Below, in pieces: positions 15,978 to 23,785 of a stretch of 29,213 bases of DNA. The notes under the pieces were generated by a model. The model was not told the DNA's origin, ran no database searches, and saw only the letters and a list, made by a program, of their open reading frames with translations. The translations under genes and the position numbers were made by a program. The DNA lies in the NCBI GenBank assembly GCA_900764695.1, contig CAAFOY010000026.1:1-29213 (forward strand). The letters are read 5' to 3'. Within the stretch, counting starts at the first letter, position 1. The number at the start of each line of letters is the position of its first letter. Source of the stretch: Lachnospiraceae bacterium (GTDB lineage Bacteria > Bacillota_A > Clostridia > Lachnospirales > Lachnospiraceae).

Positions 15978-17069
15978 ATGATTTCAAATCAGATACTACA
16001 ATCAACAATCAAAGGAGTAAAAGACATATCAAGAGTTGACTTATATGTTGCTGATACAGATGGAAAAATAGTTGCCAGTACTTCCCAGATTGGAAACCAG
16101 TTTAAAGATGCTATAATTGCATTCGCAGGTTCACCGGCAGATAGCCAGTCTGTTCAGGGATACCAATTTTTTAAGGTATATGATGAGAACCAGTTAGAAT
16201 TAATTTTAATAGCTCAGGGAGCAAATGATGATGTATTTATGATTGGAAAGATGGCAGCCTTCCAGATACAGAATCTTTTGGTAGCGTATAAAGAAAGATT
16301 TGATAAAGATAATTTCATAAAGAATCTTTTGTTAGATAATCTTTTGTTGGTTGATATTTATAACAGAGCTAAGAAATTGCACATAGACATGGATACAAGA
16401 AGAGTTGTGTGCATTATTGAAACAAAGAATGAAAAAGACAGTGTTGCATTAGAAACTGTCAGAACATTATTTGCAACACAGAAGAAAGATTTTATTACAG
16501 CAGTAGATGAAAAGAGCATAATATTAATTAAGAATCTTGAAGAAAAACAAGGATATGAAGATGTTCAGAAGATTTCAGAAACAATTGTTGATATGTTAAA
16601 TACAGAAGCAATGGTTAAGGCAACAGTTGCATATGGTACAATTATTTCAGAATTAAAAGAAGTGTCACGTTCTTATAAGGAAGCAAAGATGGCTTTAGAT
16701 GTAGGAAAGATTTTCTATAGCAATAAGAGTGTTATTGCATATAACAACTTAGGAATTGGACGTTTGATTTATCAGTTACCTATTCCTCTTTGTAAGATGT
16801 TTATAAAGGAAAACTTCAATGGAAAGTCACCTGATGATTTTGATGAAGAAACACTTACAACAATAAATAAGTTCTTTGAAAATAATTTGAATGTATCTGA
16901 AACATCAAGACAGTTATATATTCATAGAAATACACTTGTATACAGATTAGATAAATTACAAAAGAGCACAGGACTTGATTTAAGAGTGTTTGAAGATGCA
17001 ATAACATTTAAGATTGCATTAATGGTAGTAAAATATATGAATTACATGGATAGTATGAATGAATTCTAA
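15978..17069 (+). CDS. CdaR/PucR-family transcriptional regulator (sugar-diacid-recognition type)
   Basis: This 363-residue protein has an N-terminal sensor resembling Diacid_rec/PAS-type domains (ISRVDLYVADTDGKIVASTSQIG, about 18-110). A GGDEF-like connector follows (about 130-240, with RRVVCIIETKN and SYKEAKMALDVGK). A C-terminal PucR-type helix-turn-helix is at about 300-350: FFENNLNVSETSRQLYIHRN, then TLVYRLDKLQKSTGLDLR. Members activate sugar-acid or other catabolic genes after sensing a small ligand; the ligand here is not readable. The gene follows the sugar-ABC ATPase, which agrees with a role in carbohydrate use, although a strong terminator separates them. The site AGAGG lies 8 bp before the ATG. 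Confidence 0.85.
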   Translation: MISNQILQSTIKGVKDISRVDLYVADTDGKIVASTSQIGNQFKDAIIAFAGSPADSQSVQGYQFFKVYDENQLELILIAQGANDDVFMIGKMAAFQIQNLLVAYKERFDKDNFIKNLLLDNLLLVDIYNRAKKLHIDMDTRRVVCIIETKNEKDSVALETVRTLFATQKKDFITAVDEKSIILIKNLEEKQGYEDVQKISETIVDMLNTEAMVKATVAYGTIISELKEVSRSYKEAKMALDVGKIFYSNKSVIAYNNLGIGRLIYQLPIPLCKMFIKENFNGKSPDDFDEETLTTINKFFENNLNVSETSRQLYIHRNTLVYRLDKLQKSTGLDLRVFEDAITFKIALMVVKYMNYMDSMNEF

Positions 17070-17084
17070 ATACGGCTATAATGG

Positions 17085-17107
17085 AATGCGCAGTTTTTCT
17101 GCGCATT
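17085..17107 (+). terminator. Hairpin between the CdaR-like gene and ftsE
   Basis: AATGCGCAG (17085-17093) pairs perfectly with CTGCGCATT (17099-17107) around a TTTTT loop. No T run follows, so termination may be weak. It may shield or separate ftsE from the upstream gene. Confidence 0.55.
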
Positions 17108-17151
17108 TCAAATGCTTTTAGGAGTCACGGCAGGGTGAGAGGACAAAGAAA

Positions 17152-17820
17152 ATGATTACTTTTGAAAATGTTACTAAGTCGTATGGTAATGGTGCACCGG
17201 CGCTAAGTAACCTTAATATAGAAATTGAAGATGGAGAGTTTGTATTTGTTGTAGGAACAAGCGGTTCAGGCAAATCAACATTTATTAAATTACTTTTGAA
17301 GGAATTAGAACCGACAGAAGGAAAAATTATCGTAAACGATACTGAATTAAGAAAACTAAGATCAGGAAAGACTGCAAAATACAGAAGAAAAGTAGGAGTT
17401 GTATTTCAGGATTTCCGTCTTTTGAAAGATAGAAATGTATATGAAAATATCGCATTTGCACAGAGAGTAATAGGTGTGTCCACAAGAGAAATAAAGAAAA
17501 ATGTTCCTAGAATGTTATCTTTAGTTGGGCTTTCTGAAAAATATAAGTCATTTCCAAATGAGTTATCAGGTGGTGAACAGCAGAGAGTTGCACTTGCAAG
17601 AGCGTTGGTAAATAAGCCGGCATTGTTGTTGGCAGACGAGCCAACCGGAAACCTGGATCCGGGAAATTCATGGGAAATCATGAAATTGTTGGATGAGATT
17701 AACAAACAGGGAACGACGGTAGTTGTAGTTACGCATAATATGGAAATAGTTGAGCGAATGCAAAAAAGAGTAATTACAATGAAAAAAGGAATAAAGGTAA
17801 GCGACAGTAAGGTGGATTAA
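17152..17820 (+). CDS. ftsE: Cell division ATP-binding protein FtsE
   Basis: This 222-residue ATPase is the nucleotide-binding half of the FtsEX complex, which gates peptidoglycan hydrolysis at the membrane. The order is MITFENVTKSYGNG, Walker A GTSGSGKST (about 37-45), Q-loop VFQDFRLLKDRNVYENIAFA, signature LSGGEQQR, Walker B ALLLADEPTGNLDP and switch His VVVVTHN. The FRLL and RNVYEN residues are typical of FtsE rather than other MacB-type ATPases. It is 2 bp from ftsX, so the two are translationally linked. Confidence 0.96.
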   Translation: MITFENVTKSYGNGAPALSNLNIEIEDGEFVFVVGTSGSGKSTFIKLLLKELEPTEGKIIVNDTELRKLRSGKTAKYRRKVGVVFQDFRLLKDRNVYENIAFAQRVIGVSTREIKKNVPRMLSLVGLSEKYKSFPNELSGGEQQRVALARALVNKPALLLADEPTGNLDPGNSWEIMKLLDEINKQGTTVVVVTHNMEIVERMQKRVITMKKGIKVSDSKVD

Positions 17821-17822
17821 AG

Positions 17823-18731
17823 ATGAAAATTAGAACAGCATTATATTGCCTTAAGCAAGGGCTTGTAAATATAAAGAGAAACAAATTATTTTCACTTGCT
17901 TCGATTAGTACAATAGCTGCCTGTGTATTTCTGATTGGTATGTTTTATACAATTGTAGTAAATTTCCAGTACATTGTAAAATCAGCAGAAGACCAGGTAG
18001 GAATTACTATATTTTTTAACGAAGGAATAGATCAGGCAGGAATTGATGCCATAGGGGCGCAGATAGCTGCAAATGATAAAGTGGCAAATTACACATTTAC
18101 TTCAGCAGAAGAAGCGTGGGATATTTTTAAAGTAGAATATTTTAAACAGAATGAAGATTTAGCAGAAGGATTTAAGGATGACAATCCGTTGGCAAATTCA
18201 GCATCTTATACAGTATATTTGAAAAATATAGAAGACCAGAAAAGTTTTTCAGATGAGATGTCTCAGGTAGAGGGTGTAAGAGCAGTAAATTATTCAGAAG
18301 GAACAGTAAGCGCAATGACAAGCTTTGGAAGGCTTGTTGGATATGCATCTGTAGCCATAATTGTTGTATTGCTTGCTGTAGGTATTTTCCTTATTAGTAA
18401 TACGGTAATGATTGGTATTTCTGTTCGTAAGAAAGAAATAAAAGTAATGAAGTTAATTGGTGCTTCAAATATTTTTGTAAGAGCACCATTTATCATAGAA
18501 GGTATAGTTATAGGTTTAGTAGGAGCAACAATTCCATTAGTACTTATTAAAGTGTTATATGAAAAGGTTGTCGAATTCGTAATGCAGCAGTTTAGCGCAT
18601 TATCTTCTATAATTGTATTTTTACCACAGAGCACAATTTTTGCAGTATTGGTTCCTATGGGATTAGGAATCGGTGCAGGAATTGGATTTGTAGGAAGTAT
18701 TTTATCAATTAGAAAGCACTTAAAGGTTTAA
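17823..18731 (+). CDS. ftsX: Cell division permease-like protein FtsX
   Basis: This 302-residue membrane protein has one N-terminal membrane helix (about 22-48), a large external domain (about 50-165) and three more membrane helices (about 170-300), the FtsX plan. Recognisable parts are ALYCLKQGLVNIKRNKLFSLASISTIAACVFLIGMF, the internal NTVMIGISVRKKEIKVMKLIGASNIFVRAPF and the closing GFVGSILSIRKHLKV. FtsX carries the signal from FtsE to an external hydrolase activator. The very next gene encodes an EnvC/PcsB-like coiled-coil M23 protein, the expected partner. Confidence 0.96.
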   Translation: MKIRTALYCLKQGLVNIKRNKLFSLASISTIAACVFLIGMFYTIVVNFQYIVKSAEDQVGITIFFNEGIDQAGIDAIGAQIAANDKVANYTFTSAEEAWDIFKVEYFKQNEDLAEGFKDDNPLANSASYTVYLKNIEDQKSFSDEMSQVEGVRAVNYSEGTVSAMTSFGRLVGYASVAIIVVLLAVGIFLISNTVMIGISVRKKEIKVMKLIGASNIFVRAPFIIEGIVIGLVGATIPLVLIKVLYEKVVEFVMQQFSALSSIIVFLPQSTIFAVLVPMGLGIGAGIGFVGSILSIRKHLKV

Positions 18732-18820
18732 GGAGGAGGAAACAAAATGAACAAAGTTCATTTTCTATAAATGTTTCCGACGAATAGCCGCCGACCGAAG
18801 GGAGGGGGCAACACATATAT
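18732..18820 (+). promoter_or_regulatory. Structured leader, copy A of a motif shared with guaA
   Basis: Starting right after the ftsX stop, GGAAAC (18738-18743) pairs with GTTTCC (18773-18778). Inside this, AAAATGAAC (18744-18752) pairs with GTTCATTTT (18756-18764) across an AAA loop. A third stem, GCCGCC (18787-18792) with GGGGGC (18804-18809), has one mismatch. The block ends AACACATAT. The ATG at 18747 opens a 7-codon ORF (MNKVHFL) preceded by AGGAGGAGG. The same arrangement precedes guaA (27501-27580). It lies within a polycistronic message, so action on translation of the M23 gene is more likely than transcription termination. Confidence 0.6.
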
Positions 18821-18833
18821 GAGGAGAATGTTC

Positions 18834-20105
18834 ATGAAAAAAAGAAACAAGATATTGTGTGGATTTCTTGTCCTTAGCTTAATAATAGGAACGGCAGTGC
18901 CGTCTAGAGCTACAATTAAGGACGAAAAAGATAAATTAAATAATTTGCAGAATGAGCAGGAAGATGTTCAACAGCAGATTAATGGTTTGGAAAAATCAAA
19001 GGCTGACGCAAAAACATTTATTAATACAGTGGATTCTCAGGTTTCAGCTATTTCAAAACAAATGTATGACAACGAGAATGAACTTGATAAAACTGAAAAG
19101 AAAATAAAGAAAAATGAGAAAAAATTAGAGAATGCTCAGACAAGCATAGAGAATCAGTATGCTGCGATGAAACTTAGAATACAGTTTATGTATGAAAATG
19201 GCGATACACAGATGTTGGATTTGATTTTGTCATCAAAGAGTGTTGGAGATTTTCTTAATAAGGCAGAATACATATCAGAAATTTCATCATATGACAGAAA
19301 AATGTTAAATAAAATGAAAGAGACAAAGCAGGAAATTGCTGATACTCAAGTTGCGTTAGAAGACAGTAAAACTAATTTAGAGAATTTGCAAACAAAGCTT
19401 TCAAAACAAAAGAGCGATTTGCAGATATTGTCTGATGCAAAAGAAAAAGAAATGGAAGAATATAATAACCTGATTGCTGCAGGAAAGAAAAGCAAAGATA
19501 ATATAGATGATGAAATCAGCAATCAGAAACAGGTTATTCAGGAAATGGAAAGCATTGAAAAGGCAAGAGAAGAGGCAGCAAGAAAAGCAGCACTTGCAGC
19601 TCAGAATGCTAATAAAAGTACAGGACAGAGTTCTGCTTCAACAGGAGTAACTAAGACAAATCCAAATACTGACAGCAATGCAGGAAGTACACAAAATACC
19701 GTAAATTCTGCAACAGGATATATTTGGCCTTTGCCTGGATATAGCACAGTATCATCTGATTTTGGATACCGTTCAGATCCATTTACAGGCAAACAGTCAT
19801 ATCATTCAGGTATAGACATACCGGCTCCGGCAGGAACAAGAATTGTGGCAGCCGCATCAGGACAGGTTGCGTGGGCAAACTATAGTACAACAGCAGGAAA
19901 CTGGATTGGAATAGATCACGGCAATGGTGTATATACTGTATATATGCATTGTTCTGCATTAATTGTATCAGCAGGACAAAATGTAAGTGCGGGAGACGTT
20001 ATAGGGCTTGTAGGAACAACAGGTTCGTCAACAGGAAATCATTTACATTTTAGTGTACGATTAAATGGGGCATATGTAAGTCCTTGGAATTACGTGAGCA
20101 AATAA
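18834..20105 (+). CDS. EnvC/PcsB-like coiled-coil M23 peptidase (peptidoglycan hydrolase or activator)
   Basis: This 423-residue exported protein has a signal peptide (MKKRNKILCGFLVLSLIIGTA, to about 25), a long coiled coil (about 27-255, heptads rich in Lys/Glu/Gln), an Ala/Ser/Thr/Asn linker (about 255-300) and a C-terminal M23/LytM domain (about 302-423). The metal ligands are present: YHSGID, a later YMHC and HLHFSVRLNG, so it should be an active endopeptidase, unlike E. coli EnvC. Its place after ftsEX indicates it is the external partner of FtsEX, like PcsB or CwlO. I chose ATG 18834 because GAGGAG lies 7 bp upstream; an in-frame ATG at 18771 would put the conserved leader inside the gene and hide the signal peptide. 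A terminator follows. Confidence 0.92.
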   Translation: MKKRNKILCGFLVLSLIIGTAVPSRATIKDEKDKLNNLQNEQEDVQQQINGLEKSKADAKTFINTVDSQVSAISKQMYDNENELDKTEKKIKKNEKKLENAQTSIENQYAAMKLRIQFMYENGDTQMLDLILSSKSVGDFLNKAEYISEISSYDRKMLNKMKETKQEIADTQVALEDSKTNLENLQTKLSKQKSDLQILSDAKEKEMEEYNNLIAAGKKSKDNIDDEISNQKQVIQEMESIEKAREEAARKAALAAQNANKSTGQSSASTGVTKTNPNTDSNAGSTQNTVNSATGYIWPLPGYSTVSSDFGYRSDPFTGKQSYHSGIDIPAPAGTRIVAAASGQVAWANYSTTAGNWIGIDHGNGVYTVYMHCSALIVSAGQNVSAGDVIGLVGTTGSSTGNHLHFSVRLNGAYVSPWNYVSK

Positions 20106-20111
20106 AGAAAA

Positions 20112-20152
20112 CGAAGGCACACTACTAAGATAAAATAGTGGGTGCCTTTGTT
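20112..20152 (+). terminator. Intrinsic terminator after the M23 gene
   Basis: AAGGCAC (20114-20120), a bulged A and CTACT (20122-20126) pair with AGTGG (20137-20141) and GTGCCTT (20142-20148), with one G-U pair and a loop of about 10 nt. TTTGTTCTGTT follows. It ends the ftsE-ftsX-M23 transcript. Confidence 0.75.
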
Positions 20153-20177
20153 CTGTTATATACGGCAAAAATATAAA
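20148..20177 (+). promoter_or_regulatory. Likely promoter of the S41 protease gene
   Basis: TTGTTC (20148-20153) and TATAAA (20172-20177) are 18 bp apart, overlapping the end of the preceding terminator. The ATG is 28 bp further on. The -35 is only fair. Confidence 0.45.
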
Positions 20178-20204
20178 TAACTATTATAAGGAGACATATA
20201 AATT

Positions 20205-21380
20205 ATGAAAAAAAAGAAAGCTGCTAAAATAATAGGCGTAATTTTGGTTGTTGTGTTTGTATTTGGAGGTGGATTTGCAGCAGGTACAATTTCAACAATA
20301 ATTAAGACAAATAGCTCAGATAACATTGCATCACAAGTACAGACAAAGATGAATTATCTAAATAAATTGATTGATGATTATTATTTGGATTACAATGACA
20401 ATAAGAATGATGAAAAAATAAAAGACAGTATTTATAAAGGTCTTTTAAATGGATTAGATGATCCATATTCTGTGTATTATACAAAAGAAGAATATCAGTC
20501 ATTGCTTGAAAGTACTAGCGGAAGCTACTGTGGAATAGGTGTTGTTGTTAGCCAGAATAATGATACGGGAGTAATTACTGCAGTTAGAGTATTTGACGGA
20601 GCACCTGGAGATAAAGCGGGTGTTAAAGCTAAGGATATTATATATAAAGTAGAAGATGAAGAAGTAACCGGTGAAGATTTAAGCTCCGTTGTTGCAAAGA
20701 TGAAAGGAGATAAAGGAACTAAGGTTAAAGTCACAGTATATCGTCCATCTACATCAAAGTACATTGATATGGAAATTGAAAGAGATGAAGTTAATGTTCC
20801 TACAATAGAAACAAAAATGCTTGATAATAATATAGGATACATGCAGATAACAGAATTTGATGAGGTTACATACAATCAGTTTAAAGAGGGCTTGGAAAGT
20901 TTAAAGAAGCAGGGAATGAAGTCTATTATTTTTGATGTTAGAGATAATCCGGGTGGAATGTATAAAACTGTAGTAAATATGTTAGATGATATTTTGCCTG
21001 AGGGAGTTTTGGTGTACACTGAGGATAAAGATGGCAATAAAGAGGAACAAAAATCTGATGCAAATTGCCTTGATATGCCTATGGTTGTTTTACAGAATGA
21101 AAACAGTGCCAGTGCAGCAGAGATTTTTGCAGGGGCAATTAAAGATTTTAAGGCAGGTACAATAATAGGATATACATCATTTGGAAAAGGAATTGTACAG
21201 ACAATAATGCCATTATCTGACGGTTCGGCAATAAAACTTACGATACAGAGATATTTTACACCAAGTGGAGTTAATATTCAGGGAACAGGCATTGAACCGG
21301 ATATTAAAGTAGAAGAAAATTCTGAGACAGAAAGAGATGACCAGTTACAAAAAGCAATAGATACATTGTCAGAAGAATAA
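20205..21380 (+). CDS. S41-family C-terminal processing protease (CtpA/CtpB-like), membrane-anchored
   Basis: This 391-residue protease has an N-terminal membrane anchor (about 7-30), a helical region, a PDZ domain (about 105-195, YCGIGVVVSQNNDTGVITAVRVFDGAPGDKAGV) that recognises C-terminal tails, and an S41 catalytic domain (about 200-370). The nucleophile lies in NENSASAAEIF and the general-base Lys in SFGKGIVQ. It works outside the membrane on exported or lipid-linked proteins; in other bacteria such proteases trim or remove cell-wall hydrolases. That fits its place behind the M23 gene, although a terminator and its own promoter separate them. AAGGAG precedes the ATG. Confidence 0.92.
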   Translation: MKKKKAAKIIGVILVVVFVFGGGFAAGTISTIIKTNSSDNIASQVQTKMNYLNKLIDDYYLDYNDNKNDEKIKDSIYKGLLNGLDDPYSVYYTKEEYQSLLESTSGSYCGIGVVVSQNNDTGVITAVRVFDGAPGDKAGVKAKDIIYKVEDEEVTGEDLSSVVAKMKGDKGTKVKVTVYRPSTSKYIDMEIERDEVNVPTIETKMLDNNIGYMQITEFDEVTYNQFKEGLESLKKQGMKSIIFDVRDNPGGMYKTVVNMLDDILPEGVLVYTEDKDGNKEEQKSDANCLDMPMVVLQNENSASAAEIFAGAIKDFKAGTIIGYTSFGKGIVQTIMPLSDGSAIKLTIQRYFTPSGVNIQGTGIEPDIKVEENSETERDDQLQKAIDTLSEE

Positions 21381-21395
21381 AAAATTGTTAAAAGC

Positions 21396-21435
21396 GTACA
21401 GAACAAAAGTTCGATTTTGTTCTGTACTTTTTTTT
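21396..21435 (+). terminator. Strong intrinsic terminator after the S41 protease gene
   Basis: GTACAGAACAAAA (21396-21408) and TTTTGTTCTGTAC (21415-21427) form a perfect 13-bp stem with a 6-nt loop, followed by an 8-T run (21428-21435). Confidence 0.93.
21400..21413. promoter_or_regulatory. LexA-like site GAACAAAAGTTC, candidate SOS box for uvrB
   Basis: GAAC-AAAA-GTTC (21401-21412), followed by G, fits the GAAC-N4-GTTC core of Firmicutes LexA boxes. It overlaps the loop side of the terminator stem. A -10-like TATACT lies at 21446-21451, so the site would fall near a -35 region. uvrB and uvrA are classic SOS genes. The symmetric half-sites could also be a by-product of the hairpin sequence. 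Confidence 0.4.
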
Positions 21436-21510
21436 GCCTGAATGATATACTAATCAGGTAGCAATACTAAGAAGATATCGAATAGAGTAAAAGTTTTATA
21501 ATGAAATAAT

Positions 21511-21665
21511 ATGATGCTAGGGCGAAAGCCCCTATTTGTGAGCAAATAATGCTATTTATCAACTCTTTATAAAATTCGTTTGCAGGGCGACCCCTATTTG
21601 TGGGCAAACTCATGTGGAACTTAGACCTTTTGACTCTGGCATCACATAAAATAAGGGGATAAATA
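21511..21665 (+). promoter_or_regulatory. uvrB leader with a two-copy structured repeat
   Basis: Copy 1 (21515-21547) and copy 2 (21581-21609) share AGGGCGA, then CCCCTATTTGTGrGCAAA, differing by a short indel (AAG) and single bases. Each can form a GC hairpin (AGGGC with GCCCT, or AGGG with CCCT) followed by TTTG-TGrG-CAAA. In copy 2, GTTTGC can also pair with GCAAAC around the hairpin. Further down AAATAAGGGGAT (21649-21660) is nearly complementary to the CCCCTATTT of either copy, giving a possible alternative fold. A TATAAT at 21497-21502 lies just upstream. No known riboswitch class is recognised. Confidence 0.45.
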
Positions 21666-21680
21666 TAACAGAGGTATTTT

Positions 21681-23657
21681 ATGGATCATTTTGAATTAGT
21701 ATCAGAATTTAAGCCGACAGGGGATCAGCCCCAGGCAATAGAAGAATTAGTTGAAGGATTTAAAAAAGGTAATCAGTGTGAAACCTTATTAGGTGTAACA
21801 GGTTCAGGTAAGACATTTACAATGGCGAATGTTATACAACAACTTAATAAACCAACGCTGATTATTGCTCATAACAAGACTTTGGCAGCTCAGTTATATG
21901 GTGAATTTAAAGAATTTTTTCCAAATAACGCAGTGGAATATTTTGTCTCCTATTATGATTATTATCAGCCGGAGGCGTATGTGCCAAGTACAGATACTTA
22001 TATAGAAAAAGATTCGGCAATAAATGATGAAATAGATAAATTAAGACATTCGGCAACAATGGCTTTGATGGAAAGAAAAGACGTTATTATTATTTCGTCA
22101 GTTTCCTGTATTTATGGCTTAGGAGATCCAATTGATTATAAGAATATGGTTGTTTCCCTAAGACCGGGAATGATTAAGGATAGAGATGAAGTAATAAGAA
22201 AATTAATAGAGATACAATATGATCGCAACGATATGGATTTTAAGCGTGGTACTTTTCGTGTAAGAGGAGATGTTGTTGAGGTATTTCCGGCTTCCTATGG
22301 CGACACGGCAGTCCGTATAGAATTTTTTGGAGATGAGGTGGACAGGATAACGGAAATTGATACATTAACAGGTGAAGTTAAGAACAGACTGGAACATGTG
22401 GCAATTTTCCCTAATTCTCATTATGTTATTCCACCTGAAAAGATGGAAGGAGCAATTGCGGCAATTGAAAAAGAACTGGCAGAACAGGTAGCTTATTTTA
22501 AGAGTGAGGATAAGCTGATTGAAGCACAAAGAATCGCCGAGCGTACTAATTTTGATATGGAAATGCTTAGGGAAACCGGCATTTGCTCAGGCATAGAGAA
22601 TTATTCAAGACATATGGCAGGATTAGAGCCGGGTGCGACACCTCATACATTAATGGAATATTTTGGAGATGATTTTCTAATAATAGTAGACGAATCGCAT
22701 ATTACAGTTCCACAGATTAGAGGAATGTATGCAGGCGATCAGTCAAGAAAGACAACACTGGTGGATTATGGATTCAGACTTCCATCAGCAAAAGATAACA
22801 GACCACTTAATTTTGATGAATTTGAAAGCATGATTGATCAGATTATGTTTGTTTCGGCAACACCGGGAGAATACGAGAGTCAGCATGAGTTATTAAGAGC
22901 ACAACAGGTTATCAGACCTACAGGTCTTTTGGATCCTGAGGTTGAAGTGAGACCGGTTGCAGGGCAGATAGATGATTTAATTTCTGAAATTAATAAAGAA
23001 GTAGAAAAGAAGAATAAAATATTAGTTACTACTTTGACTAAGAGGATGGCAGAGGATTTGACTGACTATATGAAGGAAGTTGGAATCAGGGTTAAATACC
23101 TTCATTCGGACATAGATACATTGGAGCGAGCAGAAATTATAAGAAATATGAGACTTGACCAATTTGATGTACTTGTAGGAATTAACCTTTTAAGGGAAGG
23201 TCTTGATATTCCTGAAATTGCCTTGGTAGCGATACTTGATGCAGACAAGGAAGGATTTTTAAGATCTGAGACGTCACTTATTCAGACGATAGGTCGTGCA
23301 GCAAGAAATGCAGAAGGACATGTAATCATGTATGCGGACAAGATTACAGATTCAATGAGGGTTGCCATAGATGAGACAAATCGTCGTAGAGATATACAGA
23401 TGAAGTACAATAAGGAGCATGGAATTACGCCAAAAACTATTATTAAAGCAGTGCGTGACCTTATTAGTATTTCAAAAGAAGTGGACAAGAAGATTAATGA
23501 TATTGAGAAAGATCCGGAATCAATGGATCCAAAGGAAATTCGCAAATTGATAGATAAGCTGACAAAGAAAATGCAGAAGGCAGCAGCTGATTTTGATTTT
23601 GAGTCAGCAATAGAATTTAGAGATAAGATAGCAGATTTGCGAAAATATTTGAATTAA
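21681..23657 (+). CDS. uvrB: Excinuclease ABC subunit B (UvrB)
   Basis: This 658-residue helicase-like subunit verifies DNA damage delivered by UvrA and recruits UvrC. It shows Walker A GVTGSGKT (about 38-45), the beta-hairpin region [20 protein letters not shown], the DESH box IIVDESH, helicase motifs V/VI ([13 protein letters not shown] and QTIGRAARN) and the C-terminal UVR coiled coil ([20 protein letters not shown]). Length is normal. GAGG is 6 bp before the ATG. uvrA follows after 128 bp, the usual pairing in Clostridia, so the two probably share regulation. Confidence 0.98.
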   Translation: MDHFELVSEFKPTGDQPQAIEELVEGFKKGNQCETLLGVTGSGKTFTMANVIQQLNKPTLIIAHNKTLAAQLYGEFKEFFPNNAVEYFVSYYDYYQPEAYVPSTDTYIEKDSAINDEIDKLRHSATMALMERKDVIIISSVSCIYGLGDPIDYKNMVVSLRPGMIKDRDEVIRKLIEIQYDRNDMDFKRGTFRVRGDVVEVFPASYGDTAVRIEFFGDEVDRITEIDTLTGEVKNRLEHVAIFPNSHYVIPPEKMEGAIAAIEKELAEQVAYFKSEDKLIEAQRIAERTNFDMEMLRETGICSGIENYSRHMAGLEPGATPHTLMEYFGDDFLIIVDESHITVPQIRGMYAGDQSRKTTLVDYGFRLPSAKDNRPLNFDEFESMIDQIMFVSATPGEYESQHELLRAQQVIRPTGLLDPEVEVRPVAGQIDDLISEINKEVEKKNKILVTTLTKRMAEDLTDYMKEVGIRVKYLHSDIDTLERAEIIRNMRLDQFDVLVGINLLREGLDIPEIALVAILDADKEGFLRSETSLIQTIGRAARNAEGHVIMYADKITDSMRVAIDETNRRRDIQMKYNKEHGITPKTIIKAVRDLISISKEVDKKINDIEKDPESMDPKEIRKLIDKLTKKMQKAAADFDFESAIEFRDKIADLRKYLN

Positions 23658-23785
23658 ACAGATTTGAATATTGGCATAGTGTAAGAGGTTTGAGAGAAAA
23701 TATAATTATAATAATTGTAGTGAATTTACAGCTTGTTATTTTTAATTAATATTCAGAACACCCTGCATGTAGAGAGGACAGACAA

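Noticed and set aside
18771..18833. Longer start for the M23 gene at ATG 18771
   Set aside because: It would translate the conserved leader and bury the signal peptide; ATG 18834 has GAGGAG 7 bp upstream.
23658..23785. Second LexA site or promoter between uvrB and uvrA
   Set aside because: GAACACCCTGCATG lacks the GTTC half, and no -35/-10 pair with normal spacing was seen.
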